Source: Lepraria neglecta
Lineage: Eukaryota; Ascomycota; Lecanoromycetes; Lecanorales; Stereocaulaceae
Length of the DNA stretch: 64,000 nt
NCBI GenBank assembly: GCA_033220425.1
Contig: CM065649.1
Location: 3,472,001-3,536,000 of the forward strand
Reading direction: 5' to 3'
Every line of letters begins with the position of its first letter. Position 1 is the stretch's first letter. The position numbers and the translations under genes were made by a program. The notes below the pieces were generated by a model. That model was given only the letters and a program-made list of their open reading frames with translations, was not told the DNA's origin and did no database searches. Positions 34,201-46,176 of the stretch are shown one piece after another.

Positions 34201-36600
34201 TCATTCAATACATTAAAGAAAGCATGTATAGATCTACTAGTACTCTGTACCTTTCAGGCCAACGAACCGGCCTGTATCGAAATAGATACCTCGGATCTTG
34301 TAATCGGAGTATGCCTATATTAAATAAAAGACTAAAAGTAGTATCCAGTTATCTACTATTCAAGGAAGATATTAGTAGTAGAATAGAACTATAATATATA
34401 CGATAAGGAGCTACTTACCGTAGTATATATATTATAGAACTAGCGAGTATACGTAGAAAGCTACTTGAATCTAACTATCTTTACGGATTATAAGAATCTT
34501 CTTAACTTTACGATAATAAAGGAGCTGAATAGAAGATAAGTTCGATAGTTAGAACTATTAGGTCAATATAAATTCAAGATAACCTATACCCTAGGAAAGG
34601 ATAATAGTCGAGTAGATGCCCTAAGTAGGCGATCGGACTATATAGAAGAAAAGAACGTTACGGAACGATCTATCCTAAAGAGAGAGGCGGACGGATCGCT
34701 TATACTATACCAGGTATTAGCGACGACCCTTTATATATCAGGACCTAATACGACTAATAGAATCGTAAAGGCCTACAATAACGATATATTCGCAACAAAC
34801 CTACGAAAAGATTAGCAGGATTTAGTATTGCTTAAATACTAGGATAAGACCTACTTGCCTAATATATACGTTAAGGAAGTAATCAGGGATCACCACAACA
34901 ACCCTTTACAAGGTTACCTAGGAGTAGCCAAGACTATAGAACTCCTAGGACGAGGATACGCAGCGCTGAGACTTTGGACGCGCGTTAAATAATATATCAA
35001 AAAATGTATCTAGTACCAGCAGAACAAGGCGGCACGATACGCCAAGTATGGACAAATATAGTTTGCTCCCGTACCAGAATCACTATAGGATGATATCACA
35101 ATAGACTTTATAGTTAAACTACTACCTTTAAAAGATCCGGCTATATAGGATACCTTCGACTTAATTATAGTTATCATAGATAAACTTACGAAGTATATAA
35201 TTATAATACCTTTTAAGGAGATATATAAGGCAGATTAGTTAGCCTTTATACTACTCGACAAGTTAATAAGGGATTATAGTATACCAAAGTCGATAATATC
35301 TAATAGAGATAAGTTATTCACTTCTAACTACTAGAAAATACTTATAGTAGTAATTAGAACTAAACTTCGGATATTAATAGTATATTACCTATAGACTAAT
35401 AGATAAATAGAATGTGCAAACTAGATAATAGAAGTATATTTAAGATATTTGTTGAATTATAAGCTTACATAGCTTTATCTGGTGACAAAGTGCTGGCACA
35501 TATGAGAGCTGGCTGTTCAACACAGTCCTGAGAGGCAGAAATGATGAGTTGGAAAAGTTTGCATGTCTCGGATGGTTCCAAGGCATTTTTGCAATGAGCC
35601 TGTTTTCAGCGATGCGCCTGTTTCATGCTTTTCATGCGATAAGCCTTGTATCATGTTTCATGCGATACGCCTTGTATCATGCTTCATGCGATACGCCTTG
35701 TATCATGTTTTATGCGATACGCCTTGTATCATGTTTTATGCGATGGCTTGGCTATGGGGCATATATAGACAGTCCTGCACCAAGGAGAACTCAGCAAGTC
35801 AAATATTCATCTCAACCAATTGACATCGGATATTCTACAAGTTACTTCGCTCTGACAGATCGATCATAGTACCTTTACCCTTCCAATCACCTTTCTAGCT
35901 CTGCTTAGTCAGCATACCCCAAGGTGGCCTGCGCTAACAATATTATATAAACTAGAAGTAGGATAACTAGGTTTCACTACTTCCGATAGTATAACTAGCG
36001 TATAATAACAAGCGGTTAGATATAACCGGACTAACTCTATTCTTTACTAACTATAGAAAGAATATAAATACATTTCTATAACCAAGGGAGGGACCTAATA
36101 TAGAAAGAGCCTTAGTTAAGGTAGAAGAGCTAAAGAGTTTATATAAGGATATATAAAGGTCTATTAAGAGCTCTAATAAGAAGTTAAAGGAATAGATTAA
36201 TAAGAAAAGAAAGAATATTCCTTAGCTGAAAGAGGGGGATAAAGTATACCTCCTAACAAAAAATATAAGGACGATAAGACTAAGTAAGAAACTAGATTAT
36301 ATTAAGGTCGGACTATTCTTAATTAAACGGTTAAAAGGACCAGTTAACTATAAACTCTAACTACTACCTGACGCCAAAGTATATCCGGTATTCTATATCT
36401 CACTCTTGGAGCTAGCGGACTCTAATATACCTCTCTAAGAAACGTTTTACTGTAATATTAAGGAAGAAACAGAGTTCGAGGTTAAGAGGATTCTAAATCA
36501 GGTTAATTAGAAATATCTAGTTAAATAGAAAGGGTACGACGATATCGAAAATACCTAGAAACCCCTTAAGAACCTCCGGAACTACTAGAGCCTTCTATAG
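31300..36600 (+). pseudogene. Gypsy gag-pol relic
   Basis: Domains in order: a Gag segment YRRGLKDNVKDELIRLG (31,497-31,550), a zinc knuckle at 31,830-31,871, protease IIDSRATRNFIS (near 32,774-32,810), RT with YLDNILIYS (33,838-33,864), RNase H IEIDTSDLVIG (near 34,276) and TLGKDNSRVDALSRR (near 34,591), integrase zinc region HHNNPLQGYLG (near 34,891) and core IDF/SNRDKLF (near 35,100-35,320), then a chromodomain-like C-terminus (36,476-36,600). Active-site changes include protease DSG to DSR and RT YLDD to YLDN. Chromodomains usually steer integration to heterochromatin, which suits the nested location. Confidence 0.88.
35450..35939 (+). mobile_element. Solo LTR-A in the Gypsy integrase
   Basis: 490 bp, TGTTGAATT...GCGCTAACA, with perfect 5 bp duplication ATATT (35,445-35,449 and 35,940-35,944). 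It splits the integrase region of the Gypsy element and is itself hardly RIP-mutated. Confidence 0.95.
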
Positions 36601-37161
36601 AAGTTCCGGGAACGATCGGGAAGGAGGACTAATCGGTTCCGGCTAGGAAGCTAAATTGTTCGGACGAGACATTGAACATCTAATCGTTAGGAATACTTGG
36701 GACAGACCGCTAGTCTTCTTCTAACTCCTTAATATTCTGTATCTCTCGGTCTATAATCTTCTGCTTTTTATTTTCAAGATATTTATACTACGTCTAAAGG
36801 CGTATTAGTATAGTCTAAAGATATATAGATTCCTCTATTGATTTTTATATATAATCCTTAAGCTCTTCGCGCGTATTTTTTAATTATAACTACGCTTCCT
36901 TTTATTCCGTCTTAATATAATGTATTTCGAGGGGCGATACTATAAGGTTGTATTTCCTACCGCTGCCCACACAGTTAGAATACCTATCGGACCCTGTACC
37001 TATCAGGTACTATTTACCGCTGGTAATACATCGGGAGCACGGCCGTATAACAACTTCGTTTAGCTTACTAGCCAATACCGTTCGGCGGACGGTCGGTTTA
37101 TCTAAATATTTAGTACATCGGGGTAGTATAAAGGATAGATAGTTTCTCGGGACGAGAAATC

Positions 37162-37177
37162 TGGGAGAGGGAGCTAA
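37162..37177 (+). other. Polypurine tract of the Gypsy element
   Basis: GGGAGAGGGAGCTAA directly before the 3' LTR, the usual site for plus-strand priming. Confidence 0.6.
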
Positions 37178-37676
37178 TATTACGATCAGGAAACATGATC
37201 AGGGATGCGCTTATAGAGCGTAGCGCCCGTTATAGTTCGAGTCGACGAGTCGGTATCCGACTCAGATAGACCCTGAAGGCTTAGTATGTTAAGCGATGAG
37301 CGTAGTAGTCGTAACCAGCGCAGATGCGATCAGTGCGATCAGTGCGATCAGAAAGACTTGGCATATTAAGCGATAAGCGCAGTAGTCGCAATAAGCGCAG
37401 ATGCGATCAGTGCGATTAGTGCGATCAAGAATGCTTAGTATGGATTTCGTATGTCTATATATGCGGAGCACTACTCACCACTTGGAGCATCGTGCTCAAC
37501 TTACTATTCAATTGTTTACTACATGCGATAGATCTCTTAGGCTAGGCACTGAACATATATCACCTGATCATATACCAGACCCGCTTAGCACCACTGAAGC
37601 CTGCTTTACCTCTTGTTGGTTACACCTCCATCCTCATTGAGAATCAATCTATACAGCACGCAACGTGTTCGTAACA
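37178..37676 (+). repeat. 3' LTR of the Gypsy element
   Basis: Begins TATTACGATCAGG (the first G has become A) and ends GTGTTCGTAACA. Matches the 5' LTR with many transition differences. Confidence 0.88.
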
Positions 37677-38960
37677 TCGAGCCACGCTATAGTCATTTAT
37701 TAGGATAATACCTTTTAAACTACTAGAGTAAGGTTAGTATAAAGCTAAGGCGAAATAGCGGAAGAGCTATAGACCTACTATCGCTAGAATATATATAGCA
37801 GTAGATAGCTTGGTAATTATAGATAGTTATTGCGGTCTTCCGACGATATCCTCCCTTAGTTTAACAATCAAATCCTTCAATATAACTAACTTCGGACTAT
37901 TATCAACAAAATATTCGATGTAATAGATATAGATACTAGCCAGCGGGTATTCAGTCTAGTCTTCTCTTAGATCAGCCAACTCTGCAAAGTTCGTGCGACC
38001 CTCACCGCCGTTATATGAATCCCCGCCTTCGAGCTTATCCGTATATAGAGATAGGTTATCGAGCCGAGCGGATCCTAGAAGGCTTGAGACTACAGTAGCG
38101 GCGCATAGTTTATATACACGTTTGAAGTGGTTGGTAGTCGTTAGCGCAGGTATCTCCTTGCTAGCCTTGCGAGTAATTATATATTATCTAGTATATTTTA
38201 CTTTCGCTTTATCTTAGATCCTTTCATCCTTAGCGCGAAGAGCTACATTTTATACTAGCGAAGGCGGGTATATAATATAACGAATCTCGTAGGGAGGTAG
38301 TTATACCAGATCGGTAGTCCTAGAGATATCTTAAGTATATAGCGTCCGCTTTATATCGATTATCTTCGTCTACTATTGTAACTAATTATCTACTACTTTC
38401 CCTAGTACGATAGTAAGAATAATACCTGACTTCGCTACGCTAATATTCTAGGCGGCGCTGTTCTTAACACACGGATAACTAATATTCTATTTATAAGCCG
38501 ATAGATATATATTATAATAACTCCGTAGCTTTAATCTCTCTAGTAAGAGATGCTTATTATAATAAGGCGACGTTTCGAATTATTAGATAATTTTATATAT
38601 ATAGATTTCTATCTAGATGGAGTCGGATATTAGCGTTGCCCGAGTCGAACATCCGTATTATCTAAGTCGACTAGAGTCCTTAATAGAAGTAATAATTTAG
38701 TTTAGATATACCTAAACTAGAATCTCGCCTATAGATGGCTCTCCTCTATTAGAAAGCCTACTATCTTATCTAAGCCGCGTAGTATAGCTGATAAATAAAC
38801 GGTACGATCTTCTTTATTTTGCCGTTAGGGACTATAATAGATAATAACTCACGGAGGTTTCGTGTATTCTATATAGACCGGTTTCCCTTCTATAGCTAAA
38901 ACAATAACTCTATATACTACTACGTTTTCTAAGACTATTACGGATAGTCCTCTACCTTAG
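37677..38960 (-). pseudogene. SNF2 relic copy 3, N-terminal and middle part
   Basis: Reverse complement of about 8,200-9,494. It reads away from the Gypsy 3' LTR, and its remaining C-terminal end lies at 30,130-30,467. The left and right copies differ by scattered transitions. Confidence 0.55.
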
Positions 38961-39401
38961 TTATATTAATACTAGGGTAGTATTTAGTAGTAAGTAAATA
39001 GTAAGGTAGAGGTTAAAGTACTTATATTCTATTGCGATCCTCCTATTCTAATACCTCTAGATCTTTCGTAGCTACTCCAGCTACTATTACCCTACCTATC
39101 TCGATATTATATAACTTCGGAACCCTGCTATTATAGGCCTTACTAACCTTTAACGCCTTCTCCTCGTCCTCTTCTATAGTATCCCCTTCCTCCTCTTACT
39201 CCTTCTCTTCCTAATTACTAGTATAGCTACTATTATTTGTATCGGAACAGATAAGTATAGGATTATTTGGAGGCCGGGTAGGAAATACTAGCAGGCTTGC
39301 TTAATTAAGGGGGAGAATTTATAAGGCTTTAGGGTAGTGAATTTAGTAGGAGAGGTAGTAGAGTCTTCGCGTAGAGGATTCTATATATTATAGGTTATAT
39401 T

Positions 39402-39873
39402 TGTTAGCGCAGGCCACCTTAGAGTATGCTGACTAAGCAGAGCTAGAAAGGTGATTGGAAGGGTAAAGGTACTATGATCGATCTGTCAGAGCGAAGTAAC
39501 TAGTAGAATATCCGATGTCAATTGGTTGAGATGAATATTTGACTTGCTGAGTTCTCCTTGGTGTAGGACTGTCTATATATGCCCCATAGCCAAGCCATCG
39601 CATAAAACATGATACAAGGCGTATCGCATAAAACATGATACAAGGCGTATCGCATGAAACATGATACAAGGCTTATCGCATGAAAAGCATGAAACAGGCG
39701 CATCGCAGAAAGCATGAAAACAGGCTCATTGCAAAAATGCCTTGGAACCATCCGAGACATCCAAACTTTTCCAACTCATCATTCCTGCCTCTCAGGACTG
39801 TGTTGAACAGCCAGCTCTCATATGTGCCAGCACTTTGTCACCAGATAAAGCTATGTAAGCTTATAATTCAACA
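39402..39873 (-). mobile_element. Solo LTR-A in repeat X
   Basis: 472 bp, reversed (TGTTAGCGC...TTCAACA on the plus strand). The 5 bp duplication ATATT (39,397-39,401 and 39,874-39,878) is perfect. The left arm shows the empty site near 7,735. Confidence 0.95.
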
Positions 39874-41404
39874 ATATTCTTAGGTCGTACTATAAGAGAA
39901 GAATATCTAGCCCGGTAAGGTTATATAGAGGTATAATAGAGATAGTAATAATAGGAAGAATAAAATATAAAGAAGTAGAGGCCCTTCGCTAAGTTGGAAC
40001 GAAGAAGAATACTAGAGTATATAATTTAGTAGTATCGGCGTACCGTAATTGACTAGGTTTACTAATATACCGCGGAAACGGACGTGAGGTATACCTATTA
40101 TTCAATATTTTACGCGGGCCCGCCGTTTTACTAGAGTATAGTTAGTAGGAGTATAATCGAAGTAAAGTATAAGATATATACCTTATAGGCGCGTCTTAAT
40201 ATGAAATAAGATAGGATTCTTACCTATATTATATATCTGCAAGGTAGCCGCCTTGAATTTATAAGCGTGATTAACTTTAATATCGTTTTTGCTAATATAA
40301 TAAAGAATTCGGTCGGTCGAGCTATTATCGATACCGTCCTCGCGTAAGACCTCTTTAAATATTCTAAATTCGATCTTGTCTAATATAATACTAGCTAGAG
40401 GTTTTTTCTCCTTAATAATATCGGAGGTAAAGAAAAGTATATTCGCTGTCGTCTCTATCGACCGGATATAGAATCCTATTTTACTGAAGGTAAGCGGATA
40501 CGCTATATATAGAGTACTATCTGTAGAGAGAGACGGTATAGTATGCCTTCTGTAATTGCGATAGTGATTATAGGTATTATTAATCTTTCTGGCTATACCT
40601 AATTTATAACTCTCTAGCTAGGGTTAGGGGATTCTAGGTATGAAAACGGAGGGAAATACTGTTTCTAACTGCTGTAAGGCCTCGCCGAGTTTAGCCTAGT
40701 TCTCCGGTATCTCTAGAGACGTACTAACGATATATCTCCTTTCTATCTCTTTCTTTAATACTACTTGAATCTCCTTATAGTAGGCCTATTTAACTATAAG
40801 GCTACACGAAATAACTAAGACCGTCTAATTCCCGGGGTTAGTATTTTCGTAGAATTCGGTAGAAGGTAAAGAGGCTAGAGAGGAGGGGAAAATATCGGCG
40901 GTGACGGCTACAGGCTCGTACTAGTATTCTATAGCGGGTATATATATAATATATAGAGTATTAATCGATACGTTAGTAGTAAGAGAAAGGAGTATAGGAA
41001 AGGATTAAAAGGTCGATATATAATATATAAAGAATAATTCCGTACTAAGCCTATAGTAATTAGTATGTAATAAGCGATGTCCGACTCGAACGCCAAGTAT
41101 ATCAAGTACTACTATCTAATACTTAATATTATTCGACGCGTAGGCTGTTCCCTATATAGTATCTATATTGAGTATAGATATAACTACTTGAATTTCGAGT
41201 AGATTTCTCCCTTTATTTAATAATAGTCTTAGTTAAAAGAGTCTATATTAATGGAAGGGTATTATAACTTAAGATAATACGTTATAAAGGAGTATAGTAG
41301 CGTATATAGTTCGTATCAAATACGATTATAATCTAGCAAGTTAGGGCTATAAATTATATTCCCTTTTACCTACAGCTTGTATTTAGTATATAAGTATATA
41401 GTAT

Positions 41405-41903
41405 TGTTGAATTATAAGCTTACATAGCTTTATCTGGTGACAAAGTGCTAGCACATATGAGAGCTGGCTGTTCAACACAGTCCTGAGAGGCAGGAATGAT
41501 GAGTTGGAAAAGTTTGGATGTCTCGGATGGTTCCAAGGCATTTTTGCAATGAGCCTGTTTTCATGCTTTTCTGCGATGCGCCTGTTTCATGCTTTTCATG
41601 CGATAAGCCTTGTATCATGTTTCATGCGATACGCCTTGTATCATGCTTCATGCGATACGCCTTGTATCATGTTTTATGCGATACGCCTTGTATCATGTTT
41701 TATGCGATGGCTTGGCTATGGGGCATATATAGACAGTCCTACACCAAGGAGAACTCAGCAAGTCAAATATTCATCTCAACCAATTGACATGGGATATTCT
41801 ACTAGTTACTTCGCTCTGACAGATCGATCATAGTACCTTTACCCTTCCAATCACCTTTCTAGCTCTGCTTAGTCAGCATACTCTAAGGTGGCCTGCGCTA
41901 ACA
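41405..41903 (+). repeat. 5' LTR-A of Ca
   Basis: TGTTGAATT...GCGCTAACA, 499 bp. It holds four to five CATGCGATACGCCTTGTAT units of about 26 bp and the TATATAG of the promoter block. Confidence 0.93.
41727..41733 (+). promoter_or_regulatory. TATA-like box of LTR-A
   Basis: ATATATA in GGGGCATATATAGACAG, conserved in every LTR-A copy of the window just downstream of the 26 bp repeats. It is a likely core promoter, judged from position and conservation. Confidence 0.45.
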
Positions 41904-41918
41904 GGTTATGAGCCCGGA
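41904..41918 (+). other. Primer binding site of Ca (half-tRNA type)
   Basis: GGTTATGAGCCCGGA follows the LTR with no gap. It is complementary to the anticodon stem-loop of initiator tRNA-Met, whose loop contains CUCAUAA. Drosophila copia and yeast Ty5 are known to be primed by the 5' half of this tRNA, cut in the anticodon loop, and use the same kind of site. Confidence 0.75.
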
Positions 41919-42267
41919 TCGACAAAAGGATACCACTTTCGACTAAGTCAGTTCTATTTCCAGTCAACGCTATACCTATTTAGGAAATATCTTCGAGTCT
42001 TGGCATTCTCGGCAAACATCGATTTTCTCTTGGCGATATCCAGAAGTCTTGGCATCCGCGCTAGTCCTATTTCGGTAAAAACCGATTTTTCTTGGCAACG
42101 ACCAGGTAGATACTCTCGATCTTTTGCTAACTCTGAACTTTGATATCTCTGGAACGAATCGACCAATCTACCCCAAATTTGGACCGTGGCAGGATAGTCG
42201 CTATCTCTTTCAGGATCATCTTTCCAGGACTACGCTAGACCAAATACGATAACCACCCATTTTCAAG

Positions 42268-45200
42268 ATGGACCACAAATTCACCATTTCAAAGCTTAAA
42301 GGCGCTGAGAACTACGAAATATGGTCCCTTCGCATGCAATCTTTGCTTATTAAGGAGAAATGCTCGGCTTTTCTGAACCCCCCTATAGACCCTACTAAGG
42401 CCCCCGAGGATACCGACAAAGCTCTAGCTCTAATACGGCTCGCTATCGAGGATGGACCTCTTTTGCAAATTCGCAATCTCGCTACCCCGCAGGATGCATG
42501 GAATGGTCTCAAAAAGCTCTATAGCCCTAAAGGCTTTAGCTCGGAGTTCTTGCTTTTCAAAGAGTTTTTCGACACGACGCTAGCCAATTCAAGCAATTCA
42601 GCCGAAGAATATATCAATACGATTACGCGACTCACGGATGATCTCAGTGCGAGAGACTTGAAGCTACCGGACAAGCTAATTATGGCCTGGGTACTGAATC
42701 ACCTTACTCCCGAATACGAAGGCTTTGTTTCGCAATCTTACCGTTCAGATAGCGCTAAATTCGACCTTCATGGGCTATTTTCGAACCTTTTGGACGAATC
42801 TAGGCGCTTAGCATATAAGGATAACGATGCATCGCAAGTTCTAGCAGCCAAAGGTACTAAATCTACGAAGAAATGCACCCATTGCAAGAGAAAAGGGCAT
42901 TATATCGAAGCTTGCTATCAACTACACCCTGAGCTTAAGCCCGGAGGCAAGGAAGACAAGGAAGGCAAGGAAGAGATGGTGACGCTTACCGAAGTCGTTT
43001 TGCCGGCTATTGAGACTGCTATGCCCGCGCTTACCCTGGATTCATGGATTCTCGACTCCGGTGCAACTACGCATATATGCTGCGATAAGACATATTTTCG
43101 CCAAATTAACTCTACTGACGCCAGAGTCAAATGGGGTGCCGCTAGTACTATTCTAGCTAGTGGTATCGGTGCTGTGCCGCTGAAACTACCAAATTCGTCT
43201 ACGGTAGTCGTTTTGCAGGATTGCCTTTACGTTCCAGAATTTCAGACTAATCTAGTCTCTCTTGGACGGCTTATCCAGAACGGTGCTAAAATTGGTTTCA
43301 ATGCCAAACAATGCGATATTCAGCTACGAAACGGTGCTAAGATTGAGGCTCTTCTGGTCGACGGGCTATATAAATTGCCTCTGCAGACATTCCACTCAAA
43401 CGAGTCAGAAATAGCTCTATCTTCAGTAATTACGCCCTCTCTATGGCATCAGAGACTCGGCCATATCGGAACGACCCCGATGCGCCATCTTCCGACTTCA
43501 GTGCAGGGGCTTGGCGTAGCCCCGGGGCAAAATTTGGCCTCTATCGACACATGCTAAACCTGCCTCAAGGGCAAATTCACAGCGCATCCGAATCATTCGG
43601 CCGCTACCACCAAATACACGGTGTTTTTCAGTCATATTTCCACCGATTTATGTGGTCCTATGCCCGTTGTCTCATACAATGGATATCGATATTTCATTGC
43701 CTTTATATGCTCTGCTACCAAATGGCTAGAAATTCGACTCCTTACCAGCAAAGCAGGGGTATTGAAGGCCTTTCGAGATGTGAAAAGTCTGGTCGAAAAT
43801 CAGTCTGGAGATTCGATTAAAATCGTCAGATCTGACTGGGGTAGAGAATTCGAAAATCACGAGTTCAGCGAATACCTAACTACATGCGGCATAGTGCATG
43901 AGCATTCTGCGCCATATAGCCATGAGCAGAACGGGCAGTCTGAGCGCTTGAATCGAACGATACTGGACAAGGCAAGGTGCCTGCTATTTCAGGCCCAAAT
44001 GCCGAAAGAATACTGGTCAGAAGCAGTTCTCGTCGCAGCTCATCTATATAACCGTACACCTCACTCGGCAATCGACTACAGTACCCCCTACCAAGCCAGA
44101 TTCGGCAAACAGCCAAACATAGCCTATATCAGAATATTCGGCTCATTAATCTACTCGAAGACACCGAATATCAAAAAATTGGACGAAAAATCCAAAAAGG
44201 GCTGTCTCGTCGGTTTCGGGTCTAATCAGTTCAAAATTCTCGATATGAGTCGAAATAAGACTTATTGGTCTAGAGATGTCACTATATTGGAAGGACGTTT
44301 TTCTAGCACCTCAGAAGGGTCATCTATTGACCATTCGTCAACAATCGATATATTCGACCTTTCGAGTCCAAGTGAATCTTCAGTCCGAAATTCCCCTAAG
44401 ATCTTGACTACTCCTGACTTAGCTAGCCTGGAAGATTCATCCGAGGAAGATGGTCAGCCTCAAGCATCGGAGACGGAAGCTAGACCGGATCGGGTAATCC
44501 AGACGCGCGCTAGGACTTAAGCGAGCCGGCAATTCCAGAATGAGCAAATTGACGATTCTGAAGATGAATTGGCACTTTTGGCCGGCGATTTCAGTCTGGA
44601 CCCTCGCTCCTACCAGGATGCCTGCGCTAGTCCCAATGCGGATAAGTGGCAAAAGGCTATGGAGAAAGAACTGGCCGATTTGGCTAATCAGAAGACGTGG
44701 AATCTGATCGAATTACCACCGGGAGCACATTTACTCCGCGGTCGATGGGTCTACAAGACTAAAATCGATAAAAATGGCAATATCGAGAAATACAAGGCAC
44801 GATGGGTAGTCAAGGGTTTTCTGCAGAAGTACGGCACCGATTACATCGAAACATTCTCAAATACGGTGAAACCTATGGCATATAAGACGCTTTTCGCGCT
44901 AGCCGCATACCAAGACCTTGAGATTCAGCAGTGGGATGTCAAATCTGCTTTTCCGAACGCACCATTGAATGAGTCTATCTATGTCGAACAGCCGCATGGT
45001 TTCCAAGACCAGAAATACCCTACTCGAGCCTGTTTTCTGAACAAGGCTCTATATGGCTTGAAACAATCAGCTCGACAATGGTATATTTACCTTGCAAAAT
45101 TGCTGTCGGAGCTAGGATATAGCCCAATAACCTCAGATCAGTCGATCTTCATCAACAAATCCAGTGGCATCATAGTCACATCGCACATTGATGACTTGCT

Positions 45201-46149
45201 TATTTTTGGGCCAGATATTCAGGCTATTAGCACCCTGAGAGAAGCCCTAGGCAAGAAGGTTGAAATTTCGGATCTCGGTGAGATATCATACTATCTAGGG
45301 ATTGAAGTCACGCGGAATAGAGCAAGCAAGTCGCTTTGCATGAGCCAGCAGAAATTCATCGAGGAAATACTGCAAAGATTCGGCAAAACAGCGCTCAAAC
45401 CGACCAAAACACCTGCGGAGCAAGGGATTCGCCTTACAAAATACGATGAGAATGCCACCGAGGCAGATATCAAGCTATTTCAGCAGCAAATTGGCTCATT
45501 GATGTATTTGATGACGTCGACTCGACCGGATCTATCATTTGCCGTAGGGCAATGTGCTCGTTTTATGAGCAACCCGGCTCCCGAGCACTTCAAAGCACTG
45601 AACCGAGTTTGGCAATATCTAACTTATTCGAAAAATTTCACCTTGAAGTTCTGCCCGCAGAAATTGACTCTGCAGGGCTTCGTGGACGCTGATTGGGGAG
45701 GCGATTATACTACCCGCAAATCAACTACCGGCTACATTTTCCTATTCGGGAATAGCGCGGTGTCCTGGTCTAGCAAGCTTCAAAAGACAGTCGCATTGTC
45801 TAGCTGCGAGGCCGAATACATGGCTCTAAAGGAGGGCATTAAAGAGCAAATCTGGCTAGAATGCTTGTATAAGCAGCTGGATATACCCCGCCAGGATCAA
45901 CAGACCACCTTACATTCGGATAGCCAATCAGCAATCGAACTCGCCAAAAATCCTGAGCATCATGCTCGGACAAAGCATATCGATATTCAATATCATTTCG
46001 TCCGCCAAAACGTCCAGAATGGCACCGTCAAGCTGAGCTATATACCTACCAACGACCAACCAGCAGATGGTCTCACAAAAGCACTCGATGCTACGAAATT
46101 TGATCATTTTGTCAAATATTTGGGTCTATCTACCGAGAGCAACTTGTAA
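42268..46149 (+). pseudogene. Copia Gag-Pol polyprotein of Ca, two stops
   Basis: A single frame of 1,293 codons encodes all enzymes for copying and integrating the element. Visible parts: Gag (starting MDHKFTISKLKGAENYEIW), zinc knuckle CTHCKRKGHYIEAC (residues 203-216), protease WILDSGATTHIC (Asp 263), pre-integrase LWHQRLGHIG...C..C, integrase core with STDLCGP, RSDWGREF and the Glu in NGQSERLNR, RT with SHIDDLLIF (Asp pair near residue 975) and RNase H ending KHIDIQYHF...QPADGLTKAL. A TAA at 43,555 (GAA in copy Cb) and a TAA at 44,518 (CAA in Cb) interrupt it; the second is RIP-like. A few repairs away from intact, so recently active copies probably exist elsewhere in the genome. Confidence 0.95.
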
Positions 46150-46160
46150 TGGCTATATTA

Positions 46161-46176
46161 TGCGCTTATGGGGGTG
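46161..46176 (+). other. Polypurine tract of Ca
   Basis: TGCGCTTATGGGGGTG immediately before the 3' LTR. The same tract precedes the 3' LTR of Cb. Confidence 0.65.

Larger units (their letters stand above)
30468..37676 (+). mobile_element. Gypsy/Metaviridae-type retrotransposon with chromodomain
   Basis: The LTRs are 30,468-30,957 and 37,178-37,676. Target duplication is CCGAG (30,463-30,467) against TCGAG (37,677-37,681), identical but for a C-to-T change. The insertion lies inside the SNF2 relic of repeat X. Gag, protease, RT, RNase H, integrase and chromodomain are all recognisable but full of RIP stops. A solo LTR-A is inserted in the integrase part. Confidence 0.9.
21436..41404 (-). repeat. 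Repeat X copy 3, right arm of the inverted duplication (interrupted)
   Basis: Reverse complement of 6,187-13,966, in four pieces: 21,436-24,840, 29,402-30,467, 37,677-39,401 and 39,874-41,404. The gaps are a YR retrotransposon, a Gypsy element and a solo LTR. Sequence order is preserved across every gap, which shows that the insertions came after the duplication. The arm ends where Copia element Ca begins. Confidence 0.8.

Noticed and set aside
35549-35869. Cys/Met-rich ORFs of 65-109 codons in LTR copies (also near 15.7, 16.7, 21.0, 39.6, 41.6, 46.5, 47.4 and 49.1 kb)
   Set aside because: They come from the 26 bp CATGCGATACGCC repeats and the LTR end. The frame changes with repeat number, and two frames are open together.
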